Shown one piece after another: positions 1 through 7,362 of a stretch of DNA of 64,000 nt (position 1 is the stretch's first letter; the number at the start of each line of letters is the position of its first letter). The DNA is from UBA1205 sp045534635. Its GTDB lineage: Bacteria; Bacteroidota; Bacteroidia; Bacteroidales; WCHB1-69. Location of the stretch: assembly GCA_045534635.1 (NCBI GenBank), contig JAZSKB010000038.1, positions 35,004-99,003 of the forward strand, in the 5' to 3' direction. The notes under the pieces are model-generated. The model ran no database searches and had not been told where the DNA came from. It saw nothing but the letters and a program-made list of their open reading frames with translations. The translations under genes and the position numbers were made by a program.

Positions 1-465
1 AGAAGTGCAATAAAAACACATCTTGATGAATATCCTTATCGATTGGAAGCCGGCACATTAAACCTTTTAGGTGTTGCTGGTTTGAATGCTGGTGTTAAAT
101 GGATTAAAGAACAAGGTATTTCTAAACTTCATCAACAAGAAATACTTTTGTGGGACCGTTTGCGTAAAGGCTTACAAAATATTGATGGCGTAAAAACATA
201 TTGTGCTGTTGATACTGCAAATCAAAATCCTGTTTTAAGTTTCAATATCAATGGATTTGAAGCAGGTGATGTTGGTATGATGTTAGATGTTGATTATGAC
301 ATTGCTTGTCGTACTGGTTTGCAATGTGCTCCAAAAGTGCATGAAAATATTGGTACTTTTGATATTCATGGAACAGTACGTTTTAGCGTAGGAGCATTTA
401 CTACAGAACAAGATATTGACACAGCAATACAAGCCGTAAAAGAAATTGCTGCTATCAAAAATTAG
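1..465 (+). CDS. Cysteine desulfurase-like class V aminotransferase, C-terminal part (5' truncated)
   Basis: The reading frame is open from base 1 and ends in TAG, so this is the last ~154 codons of a gene that starts outside the window. The motifs RLEAGTLNLLG and CRTGLQCAPKVHENIGT, followed by GTVRFSVGAF, are typical of the C-terminal half of PLP-dependent cysteine desulfurase-like proteins (the am_tr_V / EF2568-type group). The cysteine in the CRTGLQCAP stretch lies where this group carries its persulfide-accepting cysteine. Family role: sulfur mobilisation from cysteine in the cytosol; the physiological acceptor cannot be told from this fragment. The lysine that binds PLP lies upstream of the window. 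An alternative is a selenocysteine lyase-like enzyme of the same fold. Confidence 0.85.
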   Translation, partial: RSAIKTHLDEYPYRLEAGTLNLLGVAGLNAGVKWIKEQGISKLHQQEILLWDRLRKGLQNIDGVKTYCAVDTANQNPVLSFNINGFEAGDVGMMLDVDYDIACRTGLQCAPKVHENIGTFDIHGTVRFSVGAFTTEQDIDTAIQAVKEIAAIKN

Positions 466-633
466 TAACTATAGTCTATTCAAATATTCTTTTTAACAAA
501 ATATTTATAAAAATAATTACGACTCAAAAGGAATTTTGAGTCGTAATTGCTTATTTAAACTTATTTAAAGAATGAAACGTATTATTCAAAAATGAAGATT
601 AAAGGTAACAAAAGCATTAAATAAAAAAAGATG

Positions 634-909
634 CTATTCTTCTTCTGTTTTTTCTGCTTTATCAGCGGCTTTGCCAGTAGCTTCGGTTACTATTATGTTA
701 CGACCCTGAACTTCTGTTCCGTTTAACATTTCAATAGCCTTGCGACCGTTTTCTTCTTCCATTTCAACAAATCCATAACCTTTACTTCTTCTATTGACTT
801 TGTTGATAATTACTCTCGCTGCTGTTACTTCTCCATAGGGTTTGAACAACTCTTCTAAATCTTTTCCTTTTCTTAATGCAAAAGGAAGGTTTCCAATAAA
901 AATATTCAT
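634..909 (-). CDS. RRM-domain RNA-binding protein
   Basis: A 91-residue protein consisting of one RNA recognition motif. RNP2 (IFIGNLPF, residues 3-10) and RNP1 (KGYGFVEM, residues 43-50) are both intact with the aromatic residues that stack on RNA. A short charged tail (DKAEKTEEE) follows. Single-RRM proteins of this size are common in Bacteroidota, where they bind single-stranded RNA and are thought to act as global post-transcriptional regulators. It is monocistronic, with a TAnnTTTG promoter at 936-943 giving a leader of roughly 20 nt. No terminator was clear downstream. Confidence 0.93.
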   Translation of the reverse strand: MNIFIGNLPFALRKGKDLEELFKPYGEVTAARVIINKVNRRSKGYGFVEMEEENGRKAIEMLNGTEVQGRNIIVTEATGKAADKAEKTEEE

Positions 910-935
910 CTTTTTATTATTTTTTAAGTGATATG

Positions 936-943
936 CAAAGGTA
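936..943 (-). promoter_or_regulatory. -7 box (TACCTTTG) of the RRM gene
   Basis: Reverse complement reads TACCTTTG followed by C, matching the Bacteroidota TAnnTTTG element, about 27 nt before the ATG of the RRM gene. An A/T run precedes it; no clear -33 TTTG was identified. Confidence 0.7.
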
Positions 944-982
944 ACATTTTTTTTTATAAAAATAAAAAAAATGATTATTTTT

Positions 983-1564
983 TTACAGACGTTGTTCTAT
1001 TTCGTTCCAATTGATTATTTGCCAAAGTGCTTTCAAATGGTCTGCTCTACGATTTTGATAATCAATATAATACGCGTGTTCCCATACATCAAAAGTTAGA
1101 AGGGGTTTCAAACCTTTTTGTATAGGATTGGAAGCGTTGGTTTCTTGAGTAATAATCAATTTTTCATTTGTGTCAACAGAAAGCCATACCCAACCAGAGC
1201 CGAACAGAGTAACACCTTTATTGACAAATTCTGTTTGAAATGCTTCAAAAGAACCAAATTGTTCAATGAACATTTTTTCAAGTCGTTTTGTTGGTTTGTT
1301 ATTTGTTTTTGGGGCTTGAAATTGAGCAAAATAGAGATTATGATTCAATATTTGTCCAGCATTGTTAAGCATACCTGCTTCGGCTTTCATTACAATATCA
1401 TGCAAAGTCATATTTGCAAAAGGTGTTCCTTCTATTGAAGAAATTAAATTATTAACGTAAGTTTGTAAGTGTTTGCCATAGTGGAAATTAATGGTTTGCT
1501 CGGAAATAATAGGTTCTAACGCTTTTGTAGAATAAGGCAAGGTAATTGATTTTAGTGTATTCAT
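983..1564 (-). CDS. sodB: Superoxide dismutase (Fe/Mn type)
   Basis: A 193-residue cytosolic Fe/Mn superoxide dismutase, converting superoxide to oxygen and hydrogen peroxide. The four metal ligands are visible: H28 (in FHYGKH), H75 (NHNLYF), D159 and H163 (DVWEHAYYIDYQNRR). The GSGWVWL stretch is typical of the family. The frame stays open for 78 more codons upstream, but that segment is Phe/Asn/Lys-rich low-complexity translation of A/T runs; the ATG at 1564, 26 nt after a TAnnTTTG box, fits the family N-terminus. Metal choice (Fe, Mn or cambialistic) cannot be settled by eye. Monocistronic, divergent from the gene at 1786. Confidence 0.96.
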   Translation of the reverse strand: MNTLKSITLPYSTKALEPIISEQTINFHYGKHLQTYVNNLISSIEGTPFANMTLHDIVMKAEAGMLNNAGQILNHNLYFAQFQAPKTNNKPTKRLEKMFIEQFGSFEAFQTEFVNKGVTLFGSGWVWLSVDTNEKLIITQETNASNPIQKGLKPLLTFDVWEHAYYIDYQNRRADHLKALWQIINWNEIEQRL

Positions 1565-1589
1565 AATATTAAGTTTTAAAGTTATTTTG

Positions 1590-1597
1590 CAAAAGTA
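1590..1597 (-). promoter_or_regulatory. -7 box (TACTTTTG) of sodB
   Basis: TACTTTTG on the minus strand, followed by CA, 26 nt before the sodB ATG. It supports the shorter start for sodB. Confidence 0.7.
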
Positions 1598-1691
1598 GTT
1601 TTTTTTTAGAAATAAAAAAGAAAAAAAATTTTTTTTTATAAAAAAATGAATACTATTTTTTGAAAATCTAAATTTTTGTAAAAAAAAATTA

Positions 1692-1699
1692 TACATTTG
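1692..1699 (+). promoter_or_regulatory. -7 box (TACATTTG) for the 1786-5674 gene cluster
   Basis: TACATTTG followed by C. It would give a leader of about 80 nt before the ATG at 1786 and could drive the tightly packed genes up to 5674. No well-spaced -33 element was found. Confidence 0.5.
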
Positions 1700-1785
1700 C
1701 AAGTTGAAATAAAGAAAGTTTTTTTTAAGAAAATTTAGATAAAAATAGTTAAAGAATAAAAAAGTAAAACTAATAAAAAGTAAGT

Positions 1786-2460
1786 ATGAAAGGTCCAAAG
1801 TACATTATTATTCAGGGAGTTCTAATTTTAGGTATTATTGTGGTTTCTGTATTGATATATCGTTCTATAATGCGACCACAGAAGTTTAACAATATTTACG
1901 AAGCAAGAAAAGCAGAAGTAGTTGTTAAATTAAAGGATATTCGTTCATTGCAAGCCTATTACAAAACAGAAAAAGGTTCTTATGCTCAATCTTTTGAACA
2001 ATTGCGTGATTTTTGGAATAATGGAACAATGACAGTAGTTGTCAAAGAAGGCAACGTTCCAGATACGCTAACAGAGGCAGAGGCTTTGAAAATAGGTATC
2101 ATCAAAAGGGATACTGTTATTGTAAACGCAAAAACCGAAATGTTGAAAACTTTACCAGATTTGGATATTGATAAGTTTGACATTATCCCATTTTCTGATG
2201 GTGAACGTTTCCATATAGCAGCAGATACCATCAAACGTTCAAATATTCCTGTATGTGTTTACGAAGTAAGAGCAGAGAAAAAACAATATTTGAAAAATTT
2301 GGACAATGACCCACGCGTAAAAAATGCTTTTATGGGAACATTGCTTTATTCTGGTTTGCAAGAGGAATTTTTAGGTCCAAATTTTGATTTTAAAGACAAT
2401 ATCAAAGATATTATATTAGGTTCTCTTACAGAGCCTTCCACAGACGGTAATTGGGAATAA
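1786..2460 (+). CDS. Membrane-anchored conserved hypothetical protein
   Basis: A 224-residue protein with one N-terminal membrane segment (about residues 6-25) and a large extracytoplasmic domain. After the helix comes a pilin-like region (EARKAEVVVKLKDIRSLQAYYKTEKG), resembling the helix of type II pseudopilins, but I do not see a prepilin peptidase site, so no pilin role is claimed. It ends one base before the DUF3822 gene, and this pairing suggests they belong to one operon with rsmD and yicC. Function unknown. Confidence 0.8.
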   Translation: MKGPKYIIIQGVLILGIIVVSVLIYRSIMRPQKFNNIYEARKAEVVVKLKDIRSLQAYYKTEKGSYAQSFEQLRDFWNNGTMTVVVKEGNVPDTLTEAEALKIGIIKRDTVIVNAKTEMLKTLPDLDIDKFDIIPFSDGERFHIAADTIKRSNIPVCVYEVRAEKKQYLKNLDNDPRVKNAFMGTLLYSGLQEEFLGPNFDFKDNIKDIILGSLTEPSTDGNWE

Positions 2461-2461
2461 T

Positions 2462-3259
2462 ATGCCAAATGTTTCTTCTAATTTGCTATACGAGTACACA
2501 GCAATAAAAACTGACCAAAAACCAACAAAGAAAATAATTCGTTTGTCGGTAGATAGTTTTTGTATTGCTTTGCTTTGTCAAGAGCAAATTTTAACATTGA
2601 AACATTATGGTTTTATGTCTCAACAAATGTCTTTTGCAGAAAAAATCAATGCCATTCTTGCTGTTGATGAGCAGTACAATGGCATTGATGATTTTATTTT
2701 TTCTTATCATACCTATGCCAATATACAAATTCCTCAAAAAGTATATACTTCGCAAATGTGTTTACCTGCAATGCAATTGTTGCTCAATGAGGCAGATAAA
2801 TATGAATTTATAGAAGAAAATGTAGTAAATTTTGATTTGGTAAATGTTTCTGCATGGGAAAAAGATTTATTATCTACTATCAAAGAAGTTTTTCCAAATT
2901 ATAAATTACAATCGCTTTCTTCTACATTGTTACATTTGCTTTATTCGCTCAAAGGCAATACTTTGCTTTTTATTGATAGCAACAAATTAACAATATTGGC
3001 AAAAAAAGGAAATAATTTATTGGGAATGAATACTTTTATGTTTCAAAATGAAACCGATGCTTGTTATTATACGTTGGCTTTTTTGCGTAAAATGTTTGTA
3101 AATATATCGGAAGTAGAATTGTTTTTATGTGGCAATTTTAGTCATTCTTCTCCAATATATACAGCATTGCAACGATATTTTCCGAATATGCAATCTTGGC
3201 AATCTTCTCAAAAAATATTTGATTTGGAATATCGTTATTGTGATATATTAACATATTGA
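2462..3259 (+). CDS. DUF3822 family protein
   Basis: A 265-residue protein without signal peptide. Overall sequence and its place directly in front of rsmD match the Bacteroidota-specific DUF3822 family, whose fold is thought to be ASKHA-like (actin/acetate-kinase type). No biochemical role is established. The stop codon is followed two bases later by the rsmD ATG, so it is probably co-translated with rsmD. Confidence 0.8.
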   Translation: MPNVSSNLLYEYTAIKTDQKPTKKIIRLSVDSFCIALLCQEQILTLKHYGFMSQQMSFAEKINAILAVDEQYNGIDDFIFSYHTYANIQIPQKVYTSQMCLPAMQLLLNEADKYEFIEENVVNFDLVNVSAWEKDLLSTIKEVFPNYKLQSLSSTLLHLLYSLKGNTLLFIDSNKLTILAKKGNNLLGMNTFMFQNETDACYYTLAFLRKMFVNISEVELFLCGNFSHSSPIYTALQRYFPNMQSWQSSQKIFDLEYRYCDILTY

Positions 3260-3261
3260 TT

Positions 3262-3801
3262 ATGAGAATTATTAGTGGAAATCGGAGAGGAAAAAAAATT
3301 GTTGCTCCTAAAAATTTACCGGTGCGACCAACAACCGATTTTGCCAAAGAAAGTTTGTTTAATATTTTAAACAATTATTTCAATTTAGATGCAATTCGTG
3401 TTTTAGATTTATTTGCAGGAACAGGAAATATAAGTTATGAATTTGCCGCAAGAGGAGCAGAAAATGTTGTTTCTATAGATAATTCGGAGGCTTGTACCAA
3501 TTTCATTAGAAGAACTGCTAATAGTCTTCAATTTGACAATATCAATGTTTTTAATGTTGATGCGGTTGCATTTTTAAAGACTTGTAAAATGCAATTTAAT
3601 GTTATTTTTGCAGACCCTCCGTACGATTGGAATGGTTATCATTCTATTCCTGAATTGGTTTTCAACAATAATTTGTTGTTGCCTGATGGTTTTTTGGTGA
3701 TAGAACATTCTGAACAAATTTCGTTCAAAGATTATCAAAAATTTTATCAACAGCGAAACTATGGAAAAGTTAATTTTTCCATATTTGCAGAAAATTTGTA
3801 G
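3262..3801 (+). CDS. rsmD: 16S rRNA (guanine966-N2)-methyltransferase RsmD
   Basis: A 179-residue SAM-dependent methyltransferase. The N-terminal MRIISGNRRGKKI, SAM motif I (VLDLFAGTG) and catalytic motif IV (FADPPYDW) are all present. RsmD methylates N2 of G966 of 16S rRNA in the assembled 30S particle. The frame is open two codons further upstream with a TTG, but the ATG at 3262 matches the family start (MRIISG) and lies just after the DUF3822 stop. yicC follows 3 nt after the stop. Confidence 0.95.
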   Translation: MRIISGNRRGKKIVAPKNLPVRPTTDFAKESLFNILNNYFNLDAIRVLDLFAGTGNISYEFAARGAENVVSIDNSEACTNFIRRTANSLQFDNINVFNVDAVAFLKTCKMQFNVIFADPPYDWNGYHSIPELVFNNNLLLPDGFLVIEHSEQISFKDYQKFYQQRNYGKVNFSIFAENL

Positions 3802-3804
3802 AGT

Positions 3805-4674
3805 ATGATTAAATCAATGACAGGCTTTGGTAGCGTAGTTTGCCGTTATGGCAATCGCTCTTACAATATAGAAATTCGGTCTATAAATTCCAAATCTTTG
3901 GATATTAATACAAAAATACCTGCTGAATTTAAAGAAAAAGAATTGGAGATTCGTACAAAAATAGCCCAATTGTTGGAAAGAGGAAAAATTGATGTTGTTT
4001 TTACAATGGAACAAGGTTTTGATACTTCCATTACCTTAGATGCCAATGCGGTAAAAATACATTATACTGAACTAAAGGAAATTGCAGATTCTCTGAACAT
4101 TAAATACCATGATTCAGAACTTTTTTCTATGGCTTTGCATATTGGTGATGCATTGATTCCTAAAAAAGATGTTTTTTCGGAAGAAGATTATCTTAATGTA
4201 TTGAAGCATATCGAAATCGCTTGTTTATCAGTAAACAAAAGCAGAATTGAAGAAGGCAAAGCATTGGAAAAAGATTTTATTTTACGGATATCTCTTATTG
4301 AAAAATATTTAGAACAAATCGAACCAATAGAATCTATTAGAATCAATAATATTAAAGAACGTTTGCAAAAACAATTGGCAGCAATTGATGTCAATTTCGA
4401 CCAAAATCGTTTTGAACAAGAATTGATATTTTATCTTGAAAAATTTGATTTCACTGAAGAAAAAATTCGGTTACGAAAACATTGCAATTATTTCAAAGAA
4501 ACAATGACCGAAGAAATTCAAAATGGGAAAAAATTGGCTTTTATTTCTCAAGAAATTGGACGAGAAATCAATACTTTAGGTTCTAAAGCCTCTGATGCAG
4601 AAATTCAAAAATTGGTAGTGCAAATGAAAGATGAGTTAGAAAAAATTAAAGAACAATTGGCTAATGTTTTATAA
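3805..4674 (+). CDS. yicC: YicC/YloC family endoribonuclease
   Basis: A 289-residue cytosolic protein with the family start MIKSMTGFG, the central RGKIDV stretch and the C-terminal end with GREINTLGSKA and EKIKEQLANVL, full length for YicC. Members of this family are endoribonucleases implicated in small-RNA turnover and stationary-phase survival. It follows rsmD by 3 nt, and its last 11 nt overlap the next gene. In many Bacteroidota yicC is followed by gmk; here it is not. Confidence 0.92.
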   Translation: MIKSMTGFGSVVCRYGNRSYNIEIRSINSKSLDINTKIPAEFKEKELEIRTKIAQLLERGKIDVVFTMEQGFDTSITLDANAVKIHYTELKEIADSLNIKYHDSELFSMALHIGDALIPKKDVFSEEDYLNVLKHIEIACLSVNKSRIEEGKALEKDFILRISLIEKYLEQIEPIESIRINNIKERLQKQLAAIDVNFDQNRFEQELIFYLEKFDFTEEKIRLRKHCNYFKETMTEEIQNGKKLAFISQEIGREINTLGSKASDAEIQKLVVQMKDELEKIKEQLANVL

Positions 4675-5674
4675 AAAATCGAGTTTTGCGATAGCGTTTG
4701 TTTTATTTTTGTTCGTTTTCAATGCTGTTTTTGCTCAAGATTTGGATTCGTTGAATAATAAAAAAAATGTGAAAAGCATTCATGCCCAGATGCTAATTCC
4801 CTCCAATATTGTACAAAAAAAAGGAAAAATTATCTCATTTGATACCATTGCTCTAAAAGAAAACATTATTTATTATTACGATACAATGGGTAATCTTCTT
4901 TCTGATTTTCGTTATTCAAAAGATGGAAAACCTATAGAAGGTTACAATTATACTTATAATGCTAAAAATCAACTATTAGAAAAACGGCGAACTTTCAATC
5001 AAACATTATATGGCGGGAAAACTATCTATTCATATAAAAACAACGGAACTCTTTTGTATTCAACTATTTATGATGCTGATAACAATGTATATCGTTATAT
5101 AGGATATGTTTATGAAGACAATCGTTTAATTAAAGAAGAAATTTTCAATTCGGCAAGAATCGTTATTGCTAATCAAGAATTTAAATATGATGAAAATGGA
5201 CGTATAATAGAATTCATTAATAATGACTTTTATAAAAAAGATAAAAATTATTCTTATAAACAATTTTACAAAGATAGTTTGTTGATACGAAAAGAATATT
5301 TTGGAGCAGATGGAGAATTGCTTCTATTCTGGATATATCTTTACGATGAAAAAAATCGTTTGATAGAAGAAAAACAATACGATTATGAAGAAACTATGCT
5401 TACCGCAGAATACAAAACCTACGATAAAATAGGAAATATGATTGTAAATCATCGAATTGATACTCAAATTTCCAAACGAATGAAAATGGTTTATACATAT
5501 TGGTCAGATGGTAACTACAAATCTTTGAAAGTTTATATTGATGATTCTAAACGACCACAATACTACAAAGAATGTTTTTACGATGAACGTGGCAATTGGA
5601 TTTTATGGAAAGAAAGCGATAATAACAAGAAAATTATTGCTATTGGTTGTCGTTCTATTGAATATTTTGACTAA
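4664..5674 (+). CDS. Exported YD-repeat-like protein
   Basis: A 336-residue protein with a signal peptide ending near AVFAQ, then several ~25-30-residue units with Y-x-Y-D-x-x-G/N-x-x (for example YYYDTMGNL, YTYNAKNQL, FKYDENGRI, LYDEKNRLI, YDERGNW). These resemble the YD repeats of RHS proteins, so a small beta-rich extracellular or periplasmic domain is likely. There is no RHS core and no T9SS sorting domain. Its start overlaps yicC by 11 nt, suggesting coupled translation, though it may be a later insertion in the operon. Function unknown. Confidence 0.75.
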   Translation: MFYKKSSFAIAFVLFLFVFNAVFAQDLDSLNNKKNVKSIHAQMLIPSNIVQKKGKIISFDTIALKENIIYYYDTMGNLLSDFRYSKDGKPIEGYNYTYNAKNQLLEKRRTFNQTLYGGKTIYSYKNNGTLLYSTIYDADNNVYRYIGYVYEDNRLIKEEIFNSARIVIANQEFKYDENGRIIEFINNDFYKKDKNYSYKQFYKDSLLIRKEYFGADGELLLFWIYLYDEKNRLIEEKQYDYEETMLTAEYKTYDKIGNMIVNHRIDTQISKRMKMVYTYWSDGNYKSLKVYIDDSKRPQYYKECFYDERGNWILWKESDNNKKIIAIGCRSIEYFD

Positions 5675-5795
5675 TTTTTCCATAGAATAACAGATTTTTT
5701 AATTTTTAACTAGTTTTTAATAAAGATTTTACAACTAAAAATGACGGTTGATAAATTTTTTTTGAAAAAATTGTCAATGGTATGTTTTTTTTTTA

Positions 5796-5803
5796 TACTT
5801 TTG
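5796..5803 (+). promoter_or_regulatory. -7 box (TACTTTTG) of tRNA-Cys
   Basis: TACTTTTG followed by CA, 13 nt before the mature 5' end of the tRNA. A TTG at 5771-5773 lies 22 nt upstream of the box and may be the -33 element. Confidence 0.7.
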
Positions 5804-5816
5804 CAAATCATTAGAA

Positions 5817-5887
5817 GGTACCATGGCCGAGGGGCTAGGCAGAAGTCTGCAAAACTTTCTACGGCGGTTCGAATCCGTCTGGTACCT
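5817..5887 (+). tRNA. tRNA-Cys (anticodon GCA)
   Basis: Folds as a complete cloverleaf: 7-bp acceptor stem GGTACCA/TGGTACC, a short D stem GCC/GGC, anticodon stem GAAGT/ACTTT with loop CTGCAAA (anticodon GCA), and T arm GGCGG-TTCGAAT-CCGTC. CCA is not encoded. Own promoter upstream, terminator downstream. Confidence 0.95.
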
Positions 5888-5915
5888 CTGGGGAATATGG
5901 TAAGTGATACTTACT

Positions 5916-5949
5916 AAAAAAAGAGACTGAGTTTCAGTCTCTTTTTTTT
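5916..5949. terminator. Bidirectional intrinsic terminator between tRNA-Cys and rsmE
   Basis: Perfect inverted repeat AGAGACTGA-GTT-TCAGTCTCT flanked by an A run on the left and a T run on the right, so it can terminate tRNA-Cys (plus strand) and rsmE (minus strand). It overlaps the rsmE stop codon. Confidence 0.88.
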
Positions 5950-6661
5950 ATTGATTGACCATTGCTGTTACTGCACAAGTAAACATTGCTGCTGTTTCTG
6001 TGCGTAATCGCATGGAACCCAAGGTTATTGGCAAAAAACCTTTTGCAAGAGCAAGATTAACTTCTCTTTCTGAAAAATCACCCTCTGGTCCTATTAAAAC
6101 TAAAGCCTTTCCATTTTTTTGAAGTGCATCTTTTAATAATATTTTGGGTTGTGAAGTTTCTCCACAATAGGCTATCAATTTGGTACAATTTTCATTATCG
6201 TATTGGGATAGCAAATTCTCAAAAGGAATATTGCTTTCAAAAGTTGGCAAAAAAGTTCTTAACGATTGTTTCATTGCGGCTACCATTACACGTTTTATCC
6301 GTTCTGTTTTTAAAAAAGCACGTTCTGAATTTTCACATGTAATTGTATATATGTTGCTTACGCCTATTTCTACCGCTTTTTCAGCAAACCATTCCATACG
6401 TTCGGTATTTTTGGTTGGGGCTACTGCTATGTCCAAACTATATGATAATTTACCATAATCAACTATCTCTTCCAATATCGATACTTGACAATATTTTATA
6501 TCTGCAGTAAGAATTTTTGCTTTGTACAAAATACCTTTACCATTGGTTAAAAATATTTCATCGCCAACTTTAAGTCGCAAGGATTTTAAACAATGAATTG
6601 CTTCTTCTTGTGGTAATACATATTGATTACCAATTATTTCTGGTGCATAAAACAACAACAT
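5948..6661 (-). CDS. rsmE: 16S rRNA (uracil1498-N3)-methyltransferase RsmE
   Basis: A 237-residue SPOUT-class methyltransferase that methylates N3 of U1498 in 16S rRNA. The C-terminal trefoil-knot signature is clear: LIGPEGDFSEREV, then LGSMRLRTETAAMF. The N-terminal PUA-like part (HCLKSLRLKVGDEIFLTNGKG) is also intact. Length is normal for the family. It has its own TAnnTTTG promoter at 6672-6679 and stands alone, convergent with tRNA-Cys. Confidence 0.95.
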   Translation of the reverse strand: MLLFYAPEIIGNQYVLPQEEAIHCLKSLRLKVGDEIFLTNGKGILYKAKILTADIKYCQVSILEEIVDYGKLSYSLDIAVAPTKNTERMEWFAEKAVEIGVSNIYTITCENSERAFLKTERIKRVMVAAMKQSLRTFLPTFESNIPFENLLSQYDNENCTKLIAYCGETSQPKILLKDALQKNGKALVLIGPEGDFSEREVNLALAKGFLPITLGSMRLRTETAAMFTCAVTAMVNQ

Positions 6662-6671
6662 CTTTTTTTTG

Positions 6672-6679
6672 CAAAGGTA
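6672..6679 (-). promoter_or_regulatory. -7 box (TACCTTTG) of rsmE
   Basis: TACCTTTG then C on the minus strand, 11 nt from the rsmE ATG, so the leader would be very short (about 5-8 nt). Confidence 0.65.
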
Positions 6680-6719
6680 ACATTTTTTTATAAAACAATA
6701 AAAATTACCATCCTATTCT

Positions 6720-6769
6720 GCTGGATTATAAATTCAGCAACTCAACGCAGGCGGATTGCAAATCCTCCT
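6720..6769. repeat. Two GGATT-N3-AATCC mini-palindromes
   Basis: Two adjacent hairpins with 3-nt loops: GCTGGATT-ATA-AATTCAGC (6720-6738) and AGGCGGATT-GCA-AATCCTCCT (6749-6769, one mismatch). They resemble the hairpins at 46148-46197 and so define a dispersed family. They occupy the gap between rsmE and the RHS locus. Confidence 0.65.
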
Positions 6770-6829
6770 GAACGATAATTCGGTAGAAAAAAAATAATCT
6801 AAAAATTAAAAATGTATTATATTTTTTTA

Positions 6830-6837
6830 TACTTTTG
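6830..6837 (+). promoter_or_regulatory. -7 box (TACTTTTG) before the RHS locus
   Basis: TACTTTTG followed by CA. A second match, TATCTTTG, lies at 6869-6876, closer to the ATG at 6911. Either could drive the whole RHS operon. Confidence 0.55.
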
Positions 6838-6910
6838 CATTTTAAAAGTATAAATTAAAAAATACTATTATCTTTGTAAAAAAAAATATTGCATTTAAAT
6901 CAACAAGAGT

Positions 6911-7362
6911 ATGAAAAGAATAATTTTTACAATCATCGGTAGTACATTTTTTCTACAAGCCCATTCGCAGACGGTATTACCGAGAGAATACGAATACGAC
7001 AATGCTGGCAATCGTATAGTAAGAAAGGTTATCACATTGTCTTCTATTCAAAATGAAGACAATAATACTGTTGACAAACAAGAAGAAAATACAGCATTTA
7101 CTATCAAGATAATCTTTCGGATATGGATATTTTAATTTATCCGAGTGCGACAAGTTCAGAAGTTAAAATTGTTGTACAAAATGGTAATAATGAGATAAAA
7201 GGACAAGCACAAGTTTACAACTCATTAGGAGTGAAAGTTTTTGAAAAAAACATATTTGGAGAGATTACCCAACTCAATTTCAATGAATTATCAAAAGGAA
7301 TTTATTATATAGTTTTACAAATCAACGGAAAAGAAACACAATGGAAAATTATAAAAAAATAA
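6911..7362 (+). pseudogene. Small T9SS-sorted protein preceding RHS, split by a frameshift
   Basis: The first frame (6911-7135) gives a signal peptide (MKRIIFTIIGSTFFLQAHSQ) and a single YD unit (YEYDNAGNRIVRKV), then runs into junk (TIKIIFRIWIF). The second frame, open from 7075 to 7362, continues with YYQDNLSDMDILIYPSAT and a complete T9SS type A sorting domain (VYNSLGVKV, LSKGIYYIVLQINGKE). Joining them requires one extra base near the T run at 7095-7100, giving ...AFYYQDNL. Small proteins of this make-up (signal peptide, one YD unit, sorting domain) commonly sit in front of RHS genes in Bacteroidota. It overlaps the RHS start by 22 nt. It could be a true one-base deletion or a sequencing error in a homopolymer. 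Confidence 0.75.

Noticed and set aside
1565..1798. N-terminal extension of sodB by 78 codons
   Set aside because: The extension is Phe/Lys/Asn-rich translation of A/T runs and crosses the promoter box at 1590-1597; the family start is at 1564.
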